DNA of 64,000 nt from Bemisia tabaci (taxonomy: Eukaryota > Arthropoda > Insecta > Hemiptera > Aleyrodidae), in NCBI RefSeq assembly GCF_918797505.1, contig NC_092793.1, positions 88,548,411-88,612,410 of the forward strand. Direction: 5' to 3'. This document shows, one piece after another, positions 23,187 to 34,640 of this stretch. The notes under the pieces are model-generated. The model had not been told where the DNA came from and searched no databases. It saw nothing but the letters and a program-made list of their open reading frames with translations. Each line of letters starts with the position of its first letter. Position 1 is the first letter of the stretch. The position numbers and the translations under genes were made by a program.

Positions 23187-24246
23187 GCTCCCAAACAATG
23201 GGTCACTAAACCTTGTTTATTTTATTAAATATTCTGAAAGTACAATGTGAGTAGGTAACGTGGTGATTTTTCCGCATTTTTATGGAGCCGAAATCGCGGA
23301 GAAACCCGCTTTTGAAAAATCTAAAAACTGCAAGACATTTCAAACGCACACGAATGGCGGGAAACTGACGGTGTTGACGCACTGCGGTAGTCATATCGCA
23401 ATCTTCTCTCATTTTCCTCTGATGTTTGTTAAAATAAAACGTGTTTCAATAAGCGAATTTTCGCGATCGAATATCATTCACCGTTGAATGATATTCGACG
23501 ATTGTGCATTTTTTTTTCAATGATATTCGACTTCTTCGTTGGTCTCACCAGAGACCGTTGAAATCCATCAATTTGAAATTTCGAATTCACCTCGGGACTT
23601 GAATTCGATTTTTGAATTGATGCAATCGATGTCAGAAACTTCATCTCTCACCAAAATTTTTGTTCTGTCATCTCTATTATCTCTATCTGTTGTTGTGTTT
23701 TGGCAATTCAAGTCTGGTGTTTTCGCAATTTCTGTGTTTTAGTGTTTCGTGTTTTCTTATTTTCTTCTTAATTTCATTTAGGAAAAAAATCTGAGCTCTG
23801 ATTGGCTCCTGACATCACCGATCATCGGCATCACTCAGCACTGATTAATTCGTTTGATGAATGACATTCGATCGCGAAAATTCGCTTAATGTGGAATTGT
23901 TGGTCGTTTATTACACCTAACATATGAATGAGATTCAAGTCTTGAATTCAAAAGATATAATTTCGACTTTAGTATTGTTTTCATATACGAAGAGTAGATA
24001 GACATTTGACGGAAGTCGTGGAAACCCGTGCCCGCTTCTGATTGGTGCCGGATGACATCATTCGGCGCGGCGCGAAACCGGGGCGTTTTAAATTTGCGTA
24101 TAAGTTGAGCGATTTGAACTGCGCATTTCTCGGTTATTGAGTTACTTGTTAGCGTTTTTAATGTGCGCATCGTGTTCTACGCGTCATTTTCCTTCAGAAA
24201 ACTAAATTCGCAAGTCAAAATTCGTTCATGGTTTAGTGACCCATTG
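23187..24246. mobile_element. Candidate 1.06-kb TIR element with a nested smaller one
   Basis: CAATGGGTCACTAAACC at the left is matched by its exact complement at 24230-24246. Inside, 23446-23890 is bounded by a second inverted pair with the core AAGCGAATTTTCGCGATCGA and includes ATGATATTCGA words. The inner pair has AAT on both flanks. No transposase is recognised in either. Confidence 0.5.
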
Positions 24247-24489
24247 CGGGGTTATCTGAACCTTACCAATGGTTGCGCTCGGTGGGTTCTGCGGTAGGTA
24301 CTCCTCAGCACCGGCCTTATAATCAAGTGTTATGAAACTCCTATAGCCAAAGAACATTTTTAAACGGTGCTCTATTCATCTACTAGTTCGAGCACGATCC
24401 ATTATGACCCTATACTCTTGGACCAAAAATCGCCAAAAGAAAAAGAAATTATGATTCTATAATTTCAGTAGCAAAAGCACCGGAGCTGG

Positions 24490-24763
24490 CCCTGGTAAAA
24501 ATTGGCAATAGGAGCTGCGTTTCAAAATACCTCAGGAATTCTTATAGCTGGCTGTAGAAAACGAAGAAAATAATACAGCCGGGCTATAGTTCCTATAACG
24601 CCGGGCTATATAGTTTATCGCCTGGTTGTAGCTTTATCGCCATCGGCTGTGAAAGGTCATAAGAAATTGGATGGCCGGCTGTAGAAGCTATAGGAAATCT
24701 TACAGCCGGCAGTGAGTTTATAGAATTTCGGAACACAGATCCTACTGCCAATTTTTACCAGGG
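24490..24763. mobile_element. CCTGGTAAAAATTGG-family TIR element, copy 3 (best preserved)
   Basis: The ends are CCCTGGTAAAAATTGGCA and TGCCAATTTTTACCAGGG, perfect inverted repeats that continue with TAGGAxCTGxGTT for about 35 bp. The 274-bp body consists mostly of short palindromic words such as TATAGCCGGC or CAGCCGGGCTATA, giving strong potential secondary structure. It is non-autonomous, and I could not assign a superfamily. Confidence 0.78.
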
Positions 24764-25073
24764 GAGGCGACCGTCAAACATCCGGTGAGGGGTGGTTCTG
24801 AGCACGTGTTAAAAGAGTAGAGAAAGTGGTGAAAGTAATGTATCGCACCTGAAGGTGAATGAACTGATCGGAGTCAAAAAGTCGAAATCGACTGATTTTT
24901 GTGAAACGACTGATAGGTATGTAGGTAAATTTTTACTGCACAATTTTTTTATGTATTCGACAGTCTTTCTTGGAAACCGCTCGCACTTACAATTGAAATG
25001 CATATTGAAATGCGTCTCACAAAATCCAGTCATTATCTTTAATTATTGAAGAACTATTTGAGATATTACAGGT

Positions 25074-25293
25074 AAACTAGGGGGTGCGGTGGCGTTTGCG
25101 GACGTGGCGTTTGCGGATTCTAAGAATCCAGTGGCGTTTGCGGATTCTTATATTTTGATGGTGGCGATTGCGGAAAGGCGGAACAGGGCCGGTGGAGTTT
25201 GCGGACCAGAGAATTTCAGCGGTGGCGATTGCGGACGAAGGGGTAGGCACTTAATTATGCTGCCCCCACCCCTGCGCTGTATATTAAAGAAAA
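25074..25293 (+). repeat. GTGGCGTTTGCGGA periodic repeat, copy 1
   Basis: From AAACTAGGGGGTGCGGTGGC the unit repeats GTGGCGTTTGCGGA or GTGGCGATTGCGGA several times, and ends CCCCCACCCCTGCGCTGTAT. An inverted copy lies at 30645-30882. The periodicity makes a spurious Ala-Phe-Ala-Asp frame. Confidence 0.7.
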
Positions 25294-25489
25294 GAATTAC
25301 CGGAGAGGCTTTAAAATTATTTATAAAAATATAATTGAAGAGATGCGAATTAGCTGGGTATTATGTAATATTTTGTCACTTGAAATGACAATAACAAACT
25401 CACCAAAAACTTCGAAATCATAAATTCAAAACCGCTGACGCCGCAAGTTTGAATAATCACATCAAACACAGTGCGGCCGGCGCGCACGG

Positions 25490-25705
25490 CGCACAGTAGC
25501 GCCTTACAAGACCGCAGGATACTTCATGCATTGCGCGCACGGCACGGTGCGCGTGACGCGTAGTATAGCGCCTTACAAGTCTGCAGGATACTTCATGCAT
25601 TGCGCGTACAGCACGGTGCGCGCTGACGACATAGCATAGCGCCATACAATACAAGTCTGCAGGATACTTCATACATTGCGTGCATACCACGGTGCGCGCT
25701 CAAGC
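25490..25705. repeat. Tandem repeat, about 70 bp, three units
   Basis: Three units begin near 25498, 25567 and 25638. Each contains AGCGCCTTACAAG or a variant, CTGCAGGATACTTCATGCAT and CACGGTGCGCG. Confidence 0.75.
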
Positions 25706-25769
25706 CGTTGAAAAGTTGTATTTTCTTGGTGTCGAACCTACCCCGAAGTACTCAATTTCCGAATAAAGC

Positions 25770-26345
25770 ACACCGCCAGGCTCGGGATTCCTTTTCGTGG
25801 ATGAAAAAAAAAATATTAGTATTAAAGTTTAGTATTATATCAGTATAAAAACATATGAGCAGTGAACATACGGTAAATTTTTAAAAAAGGCATATCAGAA
25901 ATCAAAACTAAAAAATTGTCAGTTTCAGTCCATTTTTAGGATTCAAAACATGTTGTAAATTCTAGTCCAAAATTACTGAAAGTAAAAAAATTACATCTGA
26001 AAAATGAAAACACATAGGTACATAGGTACAAACTGCCGTGCTAAGGAAAAACGTCGTATGAACATTCGAGAGTTGCCAAATTTCCTTCGATACAATGTTT
26101 ATTTTTGAGAAAAGTCATGAATATTTTTCTATGAAATTTTCAGGTAATGTTTATTAAAGTGCGAAAAAAATTCTATGAAAAATTGGAAGAAAAATATTTA
26201 TAAGTTCTTGATTTCTGATATGCATGTTTTAAAAATTTACTGCATGTTCACTGCTCATATGTTTTTATGCTAATATAATACTAATGTTTAATACTAATAT
26301 TATTTTTCATCCACGGAAAGGAACCCAGAGCCTCTCCGGTAATTT
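25770..26345. mobile_element. Foldback/TIR element with about 140-bp arms
   Basis: The left arm (25770-25915) and right arm (26205-26345) are inverted. Both contain a TCGTGGATGAAAAAxAATAT phrase or its complement, AAACATATGAGCAGTGAACAT and GATTTCTGATATGC. The loop has no gene. Confidence 0.65.
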
Positions 26346-27560
26346 TGGCGCGTATACGCAGTATACCGCCTTTGCGATCGTTTCGACCCCCCACTCGATA
26401 CAATAACCGAGTCTCTTAGTTCCTTACCGAAAAGTGACTACCGCAAACTTCTGAGATTTTCCAAAGCGTGTAAAAAGTTTATTTATCCGTCAATAATTGT
26501 GATTTAAAGTTGTTTCTCATTCTGGGGCCCTCTAGTTTATGTGTAATGAATACCAAGAGTCTGCGTTACTTGTTTTTTTTTTAAAAAAACCTTAGAATGC
26601 GACGCGCTGATTTAAAATATGCATATATAAGCAGAAACAAGCGAACAGATTCGAGGATGGCTGATCAGGTCGGCACTCGTTGAATGAGAATTTCACTTCT
26701 TCGTTTTGTTTAAAACGTTGCTTTGACAGATCTCCACAACCCTGATATGATTTTCAAAATTTGGTACCAATTGCTCTGATAGCCGAGCCGGGGCCAGCAG
26801 GATAGTGGTAAGTGCAATCTGTGATGAGCCTCGAGACTCATTAGACCATTTGCTAACCGTGGCCCATACAGAAATTCACTCCCCTATCAGGCCAAAACAG
26901 TGCACAGGCAGGCACAAAACCCAGGTAGTGTCCCGGTCCTGGCTCGGTTCGCCGCGTCGCTTCCCAGCTGAAGAACAAAAGGCGACCCTCGCGGTCCTCG
27001 TCACAGTCAGACCTAATTACTTTCACTCGATTACCCATTTCACCGTCACGCTGGGATCCATCAAATTTTCGAAAAAATGGTTTCGCGAGCACTTAGCAAT
27101 TTTTTCCTTACTCTCCGTTCAAAGACGAATTGAAAGAGGTCTCATTCATAAAAATCGGCCGAATAGAAGAGAAGTTACAGTATTCGAAATCCGAAGAAAT
27201 CAACGAAACTTCTCCAAACAAAAAATAAAATGAAGGGGAAAAAAGAAATTTATAAATTACAATTAAATATATCAAAATCGTTGAACATTTGTAATATAAT
27301 GTGTGGAGGTGGTAGCACTTTATATATGTATATGAGTTTGGGTTGGTAGCCGAGTGCTAGAAATAATGCAAAAAATGTTTTAAGAAAACACCTACATTTT
27401 ATTGATAACTTTATTTAAACCGAAGCTTTTCGGGGCGGACGCCTCATCGTCAGGGTAACAACAAAATCAATATCACAAAGGCCGCTGCCATACTTTAAAT
27501 TTCAAACTAGGTAACAAGTGATAACAAGCTATTAGGTCAGTCTTACTAATCAAAACAATG

Positions 27561-28165
27561 TCAATGTATGTTTAGTATCTGTTTCTCATCAGAGATAGCA
27601 GCACATTTTAGGTACAGGGGATTAGTTGCCAGGTCTACTTCTTTTTGTACATTTAATAATTCTTCCCCTCTTTTTACAGCCTTAGTTATTTCATATTTTT
27701 CTAGGACGCTAAGCATTTTTATGTCCCTGTTTTTGTGTAGAATTTTAATTTCTTTTATTTGATGATTCTCTGTTTTGATGTGCTTAAAAACGTTCGAGGA
27801 TGGAAGTGTCAAGTGTTCATTAACTCTACAGTTGATTGAGCGCTCAGTTTTTCCAATATATATTTTCTTGCATGAATTACAATCTAAACGGTAAACGCCA
27901 GTTATTTTCTTACTATTATCACTATTGCTTTTACGTACCTTTTTTGATTTTGTCGGTGACCTTCCTTATATTGTCTAGTACGCTGTTATTAGTCTTAAAA
28001 GCTGTTCTGTACTCAGTTTTTTTGAAACAATTGCTAATTTTTGAGCTAACAGGGCCAAAATAATCAATTTTTACATATTTGTCATTATTTTTGGGTTTTT
28101 TAGCCTCATTGCTGTTGGCATCAGAGTTCTGTTTTTTATGTCTCCTTAAAATTTTGTTGACAATA
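27561..28165 (-). pseudogene. Penelope-like GIY-YIG endonuclease region
   Basis: The minus strand reads VNKILRRHKKQ, a lysine-rich linker, KIDYFGPVSSKISNCFKK, then after a frameshift ITGVYRLDCNSCKKIYIGKT, ERSINCRVNEHL, and a C-terminal KILHKNRDIKMLSVLEKYEI. GVYRLxCxxCxxxYIGxTxRxxxxRxxEH is the GIY-YIG endonuclease of Penelope-like elements, which nicks the target for reverse transcription. The tail resembles their conserved E-EI(Y)K C-terminus. At least one frame break lies near 27930. Confidence 0.78.
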
Positions 28166-29251
28166 CCCAAGTAGCATGGATTGCAATTTCATTGCAATGG
28201 ATTGTGAGTTGATTGCAATTTTTGCTTGTTGCCTATACGTTCATTTGAAGGCGCTTAAAAAGTTGCAATTTTATTGCAATAAGTTTGCAAGAAATGTAGA
28301 TTATGCTTGTTGCCTAACCTTCTTTTTCAAGGCACTATAAAGACTGCAATTTCGGTGCAATCATGTTGTAACAAATTCACGCCATGTGCCTGGCATCCAA
28401 TTCTCTAGTTGTTTTAAAGTTTTTTCGACTTAAATGTCTCACCTAACCCATATAACCCAACATATTTTGAAAATATTGTCACCTTTATCAAAATATTTTC
28501 ATGGCAATATTGAAATTAAAATATTTTCAAAATATTTTTAAAACATTTTAAAGGAATATTTTGAAAATGTTTACAAAAAATATTTTTAAAATAATTCAAA
28601 AATATTGCCTGTAAACATGCATGTTAAAAATATTCCTTAAGAAAGTTTTGAAAATATTTTAAAAATATTTTTTGAAAATATTTTTAAGTTCTCAAGTTAG
28701 TATGTGGTGTAATTTACACCGGTGTAAATTTAGTGTGAATACCTATTACGTGATATCGAAAAAAAAAATCAGACAAAAAAAATAAATAATAGGCAAAAGA
28801 AAGAAGCCTGAGAAAAACGGCGTTAATCAAATCTATGATGAATGTTGAGCCACGCACTGACGCAATGCATGCGATAACAGCCTCAACAGGCGTGATTTCA
28901 ACCCAGCTCATCATCAGCTCCCTGTAGCTCAGTGGAGGAGTGCTCGGCTATGACATTCGCGGGTCGGGTTCAAGCCCACTCAAGGGCGTCCGGTATTTTA
29001 TGCTGCTAAACGTCGTAGGACATTAGGTAAGCATGGGTTCGAATTATTATAATTTCCCAGGAAAATTTAGGGGTTGAAATTTAAAGGTCGTCAATATTGA
29101 AATTTCTTTGCAAAAAAAAATTGCAACTTTTTTACAATGAGGGGGTCAGATGTTGTAAAATAATTGCAATTTTCTTGCAAGAAAGTTGAAATCATCTGGA
29201 AATTTTATTTCATTTAAATTGCAATTTTTTCGTTGCAAAATGCTACTTGGG
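28166..29251. mobile_element. 1.09-kb non-autonomous TIR element nested in the Penelope-like element
   Basis: Its ends are CCCAAGTAGCAT and the exact complement, both flanked by TA, consistent with a TA duplication. The interior is rich in TTGCAA words and in AAAATATTTT-type repeats. Removing it restores the Penelope frame (NGFPKYI then VVNKILRRH), which confirms it is the younger insertion. A tRNA-like block sits inside (28917-28990). Confidence 0.78.
28917..28990 (+). ncRNA. tRNA-like block, possible SINE head
   Basis: TGTAGCTCAGTGG resembles a polymerase III A box and GGTTCAAGCCC resembles a B box, about 40 nt apart, with weak end pairing (CCCTG with CAAGGG). The anticodon stem is not convincing, so this is not a working tRNA. 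A tRNA-derived SINE head or a coincidental match are both possible. Confidence 0.3.
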
Positions 29252-29254
29252 TAT

Positions 29255-29375
29255 ATTTGGGGAATCCATTAATTTTAGCAATATTCTGGATAATTCCGAT
29301 TTCCTCTTGTCTATGTTTGTGGCTAAGAGGAATGGAAAACACTCTATGTGCCATTGCATGAATTGCAGCGTGTTT
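29255..29375 (-). pseudogene. Penelope-like reverse transcriptase, C-terminal piece
   Basis: The minus strand reads SHKHAAIHAMAHRVFSIPLS, then EEIGIIQNIAKINGFP, matching the thumb region after the RT catalytic core of Penelope-like elements (H...HxxAxxxMxxRLxxIPLS, then IxxIAxxNGY). It joins in frame with the linker at 28165 once the nested TIR element is removed. Confidence 0.75.
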
Positions 29376-30644
29376 ATGGCTGTTAGGGCGCCCCGAAAAG
29401 CTTCGGTTTAAATAAAGTTATCAATAAAATGTAACTGTTTTTTGAAAACATTTTTTGCATTATTTCTAGCACTTGGCTACCAACCCAAACTCATATCAAT
29501 TAAATATAATTGACCTCAGAATTTGGCAAGCAATTCAACTATATATCGGAGAAAAAATTGGGAGAAATTACAAAAAATTCGCCTCTTGCAAGGGGCTTCC
29601 TTGTAAGAATTTTTATCTGAAGGCAAGGATTGAATACCAGCGCAATACACCATACAATACATGGTGTGCCTGAACGAACATTTTTATTTGTCAAAATCGA
29701 AAATTCTTTATATTTTTTAACTACAGTGTCTCTTGAGTCGTTCAAGCCAAAAAAAAAATTCCGTCAAGATTCTGGAAAGTAAAGGCGCTTTAAAAGTATT
29801 TTGGGGCTATGTATCCTAACTGTGTCCACACATGGTTTCTGTTCAGCATATCCATGTGTAAGTATTTTTACACGTAGAATCTAATTTTCACGTCAGGGAG
29901 TCAACACATCTCGATTTTTTCGATTTTATACGGAAAATTGATGGTTTATCGGGATTGAAATTATTATTGTTTCATGAAAAATAAATGCACCCAAAATGAC
30001 TATACCATATTGATTTTTATATATTTGCACCCACGAAATTGGTTGGTAAATTCAACGAGTGAGTGCATCGACCTGGTATATCAAGTTTCTGCAATTTTTT
30101 ACGGCAAATCGGTAGATTTTCGGGATGTAGATTGCTTACTTTCAATTCAGGAATGAATAAAGCATGGACATGGTTGAACTTCTTTGCATGGAAATACGTT
30201 TAAAATAACAAAATCAAGACATATTTAATGCAATTACATTTATATCGAGTCAATTTCTTTTCAATAATATAACGGGATTTATAATACCGGTGATTTGGGT
30301 ATTTTAGCCCCAAAATACCCTAATATCGACTTTCTCTTTCAGGAATTCGACAGAATTTTTCCTTTCTTCGCTTAAATTATGACGCAGCACTTTTCTATAA
30401 GAATCTGATCCGATTTTGCTTGGGGCAGATCAAAAAACTTAAACTCGTTCGAATGGCTTTCTACATTCACAATACACGGTCTCGTCAAAGTGCGTCGTTG
30501 ACCTCGCAGTGTTGGATCGTATGAATTCTCTTGTTGTGCTACTTGCCTATTTTGAAATCTCTGTAAATGAAAACTAAAGGGGTTGATATGTGTGAGTTAA
30601 TGACGCGCCTTATCAACACATTGTGTTGGAGTTCACTGCTTGTT

Positions 30645-30882
30645 TTTCTTTAATATACAGCGCAGGGGTGGGGGCAGTATAATTAAGTACGTGCCTACCC
30701 CTTCGTCCGCAATCGCCACCACTGAAATTCTCTGGTCCGCAAACTCCACCGGCCCTGTTTCGCCTTTCCGCAATCGCCACCATCAAAATATAAGAATCCG
30801 CAAAGGCCACTGGATTCTTAGAATCCGCAAACGCTACGTCCGCAAACGCTACGTCCGCAAACGCCACCGCACCAAACTAGGG
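30645..30882 (-). repeat. GTGGCGTTTGCGGA periodic repeat, copy 2 (inverted)
   Basis: It is the reverse complement of 25074-25293, with one extra GTAGCGTTTGCGGAC unit. Adjacent to it (30890-30960) is a hairpin-rich GC segment with CCGCTTCGCGGTCCAACC. Confidence 0.7.
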
Positions 30883-31755
30883 AGTTAGCCGCCCCCGGAC
30901 CGCTTCGCGGTCCAACCGTCGTGCGGCGTGTCAAAGCGATTAGTGCCTCAAGCGACATGCGTTACGCGTTACGCGTTACTCTTGAGATTTTCTATTATAA
31001 AGTATGATATGCAGGATTGTTGTCCTTTAACTCCAGGATTAAATACTTTCATAGATGCGAAGTTGTTTTAGATGTCTTAGGAAATAATGAGGAGTGATTC
31101 CTGTTGCTAAAATTAGGAATGGTAATAAAAAAAAATTGCTTCCTCACTGGCAAAAAAAAAAATAAAAACTTAGGGTATATCTTCTGCTGAAAATCCAAAA
31201 ATACCCAAGTTATCCGATAGTAGTTTTTGGTTTGACTAGTAAGATGCGATTGGAGACTAGCATTCATGATCATCGGATTCGTGAGTCGGTTCATCACATT
31301 CAGACAAGCCGAATTCAACTTCTTGGGACGCCTCTGAAGATGTGTCAGCCAGGAGGTTGCCCAGCCAGTTAGTTGCGTGCTGCAGACAAGTCTCTCCACG
31401 TACATCACTGCCCCTACGGATAATATTTTTATTCACAAATCCACGTCTTTTCAAGACGAAAATGTTCGCCGGAAGTAGCTCATGCGTCTCGGGGAAACTC
31501 AATAATGTCGTGAGACTTTTTAATGTTGGGAGGTATTTTAATGAATACCGTTCTAAGGAGAACTATTCTCTGGAGAGTAGTTACCCATGTTGTGTTTTCT
31601 TGGGATTACGTGAAAAGGTAGATACATTATGATGATCAAGATTATCTCACACTTCAGGTCTTCGGAGGGTTTATTACTATCGTTATTATTCATTAAATTT
31701 TTAATTTTTTTCGTATTTATTTTCTCTTTAAACCTATTAATTTTTTTCTTTCCAG

Positions 31756-31869
31756 CCAGAAATCACAAGAACTTATTCTAAGAATGAATGGTGCCAGGAT
31801 CTTAAAACCATCATTCGGAAAGCCAGTGCATCAGATGCGCACGTCGTCCTCCTTATGGAAGAAGCGCAG
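31756..31869 (+). CDS. Axonemal dynein heavy chain exon: AAA4 Walker B region
   Basis: The translation PEITRTYSKNEWCQDLKTII, then ASASDAHVVLLMEEAQ corresponds to QIEIxxxYxxxEWxxDLKxxL...TVFLFTDTQI in other chains. The acidic pair of the AAA4 Walker B segment is EE here, where most dyneins have TDTQ. The acceptor is TTTCCAG at 31755, and the donor is CAG|GTAATA at 31869. It has 114 nt, phase 0 on both sides. Confidence 0.92.
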
Positions 31870-32139
31870 GTAATACTGACAGCACTAATTAGGTTCTTCC
31901 TTGGATTTGAAAAGACTCGGAACAGAGTAGCAATTATAAGATCTACGATATAGATACTATACAATTTGGAATGCTCAATAAAAGCCACTGTTTCCAATAG
32001 CTTGTGGAAAATATAGGAAAATTCCCTAGAGACACAAAAAAGCAAGTATCATCTGTTCTGACCCGCAGTCTTCTGACAGCTTGCACATGTCTTGAAATTA
32101 TCTCCAAATGCTGAAACAAGAACTTTAGCAAGAAACCGG

Positions 32140-32520
32140 CTTTCGTTTCTCCCCTGTTCCATGGTGGAACAAGGGGACTGAGTCTGGGAGAGTAAAGTGT
32201 ATTTCCATCAGAAGACGCCTATCCAGATGTGAAGACCGCGAGGTGAGAAAGGAGATTATGGGACAACTTAAATCTGCTCAGAAGGACACGGAGGTTGACA
32301 TTTGAAAGGCGAAGTATTCTTCCTGGAATAAGCTGTTTGACTAGCTTGACAAGGACCCTTGGGGAAAAATCTACAAGCTTGTCAGTAGGAAAATCAAAAG
32401 ACCGCCTTCCCAAGACAAGTCTAAACCGTCGCATGAGGAGATTCTAGACGCTGTTGCTGAGCTTTTTCCTGCTCACCCTCCGATTACATGGTCACTTTAC
32501 CAGTAGACATGAACTCCGTC
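32140..32520 (+). pseudogene. R1/I-type LINE fragment between endonuclease and RT
   Basis: Reading across frames gives PWWNKGTESGRVKCISIRRR, then KYSSWNKLFD, then LDKDPWGKIYKLVSRKIKRP, then HEEILDAVAELFP. This matches the linker before reverse transcriptase in R1-like non-LTR elements (WW...L...RxxxRRxxQ, then WxxFxxxLxxDPWGxxYKxxxxKxK, then IxxxLFP). Two in-frame stops and missing flanks make it a dead fragment. It is unrelated to dynein. Confidence 0.65.
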
Positions 32521-33168
32521 CCCCGATTTTCTATTGAAGAGCTCACCTTACCCGCCCAAAACGAAAATGTTTTCAAAATATTGCAGTAACATTGTTATTA
32601 TACTTTCGAAAATATTGCTGCAATATTGTCACAATATTGTCAAATATTGCAGCAATGTGCTAATGATCTACCTAAAAATATTGTTGAAAACATTGTCGGC
32701 AACGTTTTGGCAACATTGTCGACGATGTTGCCAAAATGTTTCGAAAATGTTGCAAAAATATCCCAATGAGGTTACATATTCCATATACGTGTGCGCGCGC
32801 TCTAGGAGACGTCTTTGGTACTAATCTTCTGCTAATCTTCTACTAATCTTCACAGCTGTGCTCTTGATCCAGTGCTACCAGCATTCTACTTTCATTCTAC
32901 CGCTTAAATACCGTGACTGTGACGAATTTAATGAGCTGGCTCCTTCTCCTGAGTAGAACCCTTTGCTACAAGGGTGGGCACAAATTTTGAGCTTTTAAAT
33001 TAAATCTAATTTTAAGTATTCAAGCAATATAACAAAAATATAGAACAAAGTCAAATTAGTGGAAATAACCTTGGTACTTGGTTTGGTTTGGACTGACCTG
33101 GTTTATCCTAGGTACTTATTGATAAATTACTTAATATTTATCAGTCTGGTAGGTAAGACATTTTAACA

Positions 33169-33668
33169 NNNNNNNNNNNNNNNNNNNNNNNNNNNNNNNN
33201 NNNNNNNNNNNNNNNNNNNNNNNNNNNNNNNNNNNNNNNNNNNNNNNNNNNNNNNNNNNNNNNNNNNNNNNNNNNNNNNNNNNNNNNNNNNNNNNNNNNN
33301 NNNNNNNNNNNNNNNNNNNNNNNNNNNNNNNNNNNNNNNNNNNNNNNNNNNNNNNNNNNNNNNNNNNNNNNNNNNNNNNNNNNNNNNNNNNNNNNNNNNN
33401 NNNNNNNNNNNNNNNNNNNNNNNNNNNNNNNNNNNNNNNNNNNNNNNNNNNNNNNNNNNNNNNNNNNNNNNNNNNNNNNNNNNNNNNNNNNNNNNNNNNN
33501 NNNNNNNNNNNNNNNNNNNNNNNNNNNNNNNNNNNNNNNNNNNNNNNNNNNNNNNNNNNNNNNNNNNNNNNNNNNNNNNNNNNNNNNNNNNNNNNNNNNN
33601 NNNNNNNNNNNNNNNNNNNNNNNNNNNNNNNNNNNNNNNNNNNNNNNNNNNNNNNNNNNNNNNNNNNN
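33169..33668. other. Assembly gap, 500 N
   Basis: Exactly 500 undetermined bases suggest a placeholder of nominal length. The true size is unknown; the right edge falls inside a tandem array, which probably caused the break. Open frames reported across it are artefacts. Confidence 0.98.
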
Positions 33669-34640
33669 CGGAGAATAAACGGTCTGGCGGCATGGACGAA
33701 AGTATTTTGTTACCAATTCGAGGTAAATATTGCAACGTCGGTTGCGTAAATCGAAATAGCGAGGGTCGTTCGTAATTTCAGAGACTAACAGCTTTCATTT
33801 GCAAAAATCAGTGTAAATTGGCCCGAAAATTGCCGAGATTGAAGGAGAATAAACGGTCTGGCGGCATGGACGAAAGTATTTTGTTACCAATTCGAGGTAA
33901 ATTTTGCAACGTCGGTTGCGTGAATCGAAATAGCGAGGGGTGTTCGTACTTTCAGAGACTAAGAGCTTGGATTTGCAAAAATCCGTGGTAAATTGTTCAG
34001 AAAATTACCGAGATTGAAGGAGAATAAACGGTCTGGCGGCATGGACGAAAGTATTTTGTTACCCATTCGAGGTAAATTTTGCAACGTCGGTTGCGTAAAT
34101 CGAAATAGCGAGGGGTGTTCGTACTTTCAGAGACTAAGAGCTTGCATTTGCAAAAATTCCGTGGTAAATTGGTCAGAAAATTACCGAGATGGAAGGAGGA
34201 CAACTTTTAGTGGCGGGTGGGACGAACATATTTTGTCCTCAATTCGAGGTAAATTTCGCAACGTCGGTTGCGCAAATCGAAAAACCGAGGGTAGTTGGTA
34301 CATGTAGCGACCTAAAGCTTGCATTTGCAAAAATCCGAGGAAAATTAATTCGAAAATTGCCAAAATTGAAGGAGGATCAGCGGGCTTGCGACAAAGACGA
34401 AAGTATTTTGTTACGAATTCGATGTAAATTTTGCAACGTCGGTTGCGCAAATCGAAAAACCGAGGGGTGGTGGTTTATTTAGAGACTAAGAGTTTTCATT
34501 TGCAAAAATACGGTGTAAATTGGTCCGAAAATTGCCGAGATTGAAGGAGGATAAATCGTCTGGCGGCAAAGACAAAACCAAGTCATTATCAGTTTAAGGT
34601 AAATTTTGCAACGTCGGGCATGCGATTCGAATAAGTAACG
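33669..34640. repeat. Minisatellite, about 175-bp unit, five to six copies, cut by the gap
   Basis: Each unit includes ACGAAAGTATTTTGTTAC, AATTCGAGGTAAATTTTGCA, ACGTCGGTTGCG and GCATTTGCAAAAAT. Units diverge towards the right end, and the array fades out near 34640. Confidence 0.85.

Larger units (their letters stand above)
27333..29496 (-). mobile_element. Penelope-like retroelement, truncated and interrupted
   Basis: A minus-strand Penelope-like element (RT plus GIY-YIG endonuclease) is flanked by inverted terminal repeats of about 105 bp (27333-27436 and 29389-29496). The repeats share AACCGAAGCTTTTCGGGGCG and TTTGGGTTGGTAGCC, or their complements. Coding parts lie at 29255-29375 and 27561-28165. 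They are separated by a 1.09-kb TIR element. Most of the reverse transcriptase is missing, so it is inactive. Terminal repeats in inverted arrangement are known for Penelope-like elements. Confidence 0.75.
20240..31755 (+). other. Dynein intron, 11.5 kb
   Basis: The intron holds TIR elements (20354-20706, 23187-24246, 24490-24763, 25770-26345), an inverted pair of GTGGCGTTTGCGGA repeats (25074-25293 and 30645-30882), a 70-bp tandem array (25490-25705) and a Penelope-like element (27333-29496). The segment 20710-23180 shows only chance ORFs, a C run and a T run near 22050-22130. The segments 26350-27330, 29500-30640 and 30960-31755 show nothing I can support. Confidence 0.65.

Noticed and set aside
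26805..27233. 142-codon plus-strand frame
   Set aside because: No recognisable motif, an opposing 79-codon frame is also open, and it sits among repeats. I cannot support it as a gene.
31257..31502. 81-codon minus-strand frame with an ankyrin-like phrase (RRGSDVRGETCLQHA)
   Set aside because: One weak phrase only, no second repeat, no splice context examined convincingly.
33141..33735. Two open frames of about 190 codons across the N run
   Set aside because: They consist almost wholly of undetermined bases; this is an artefact of the gap.
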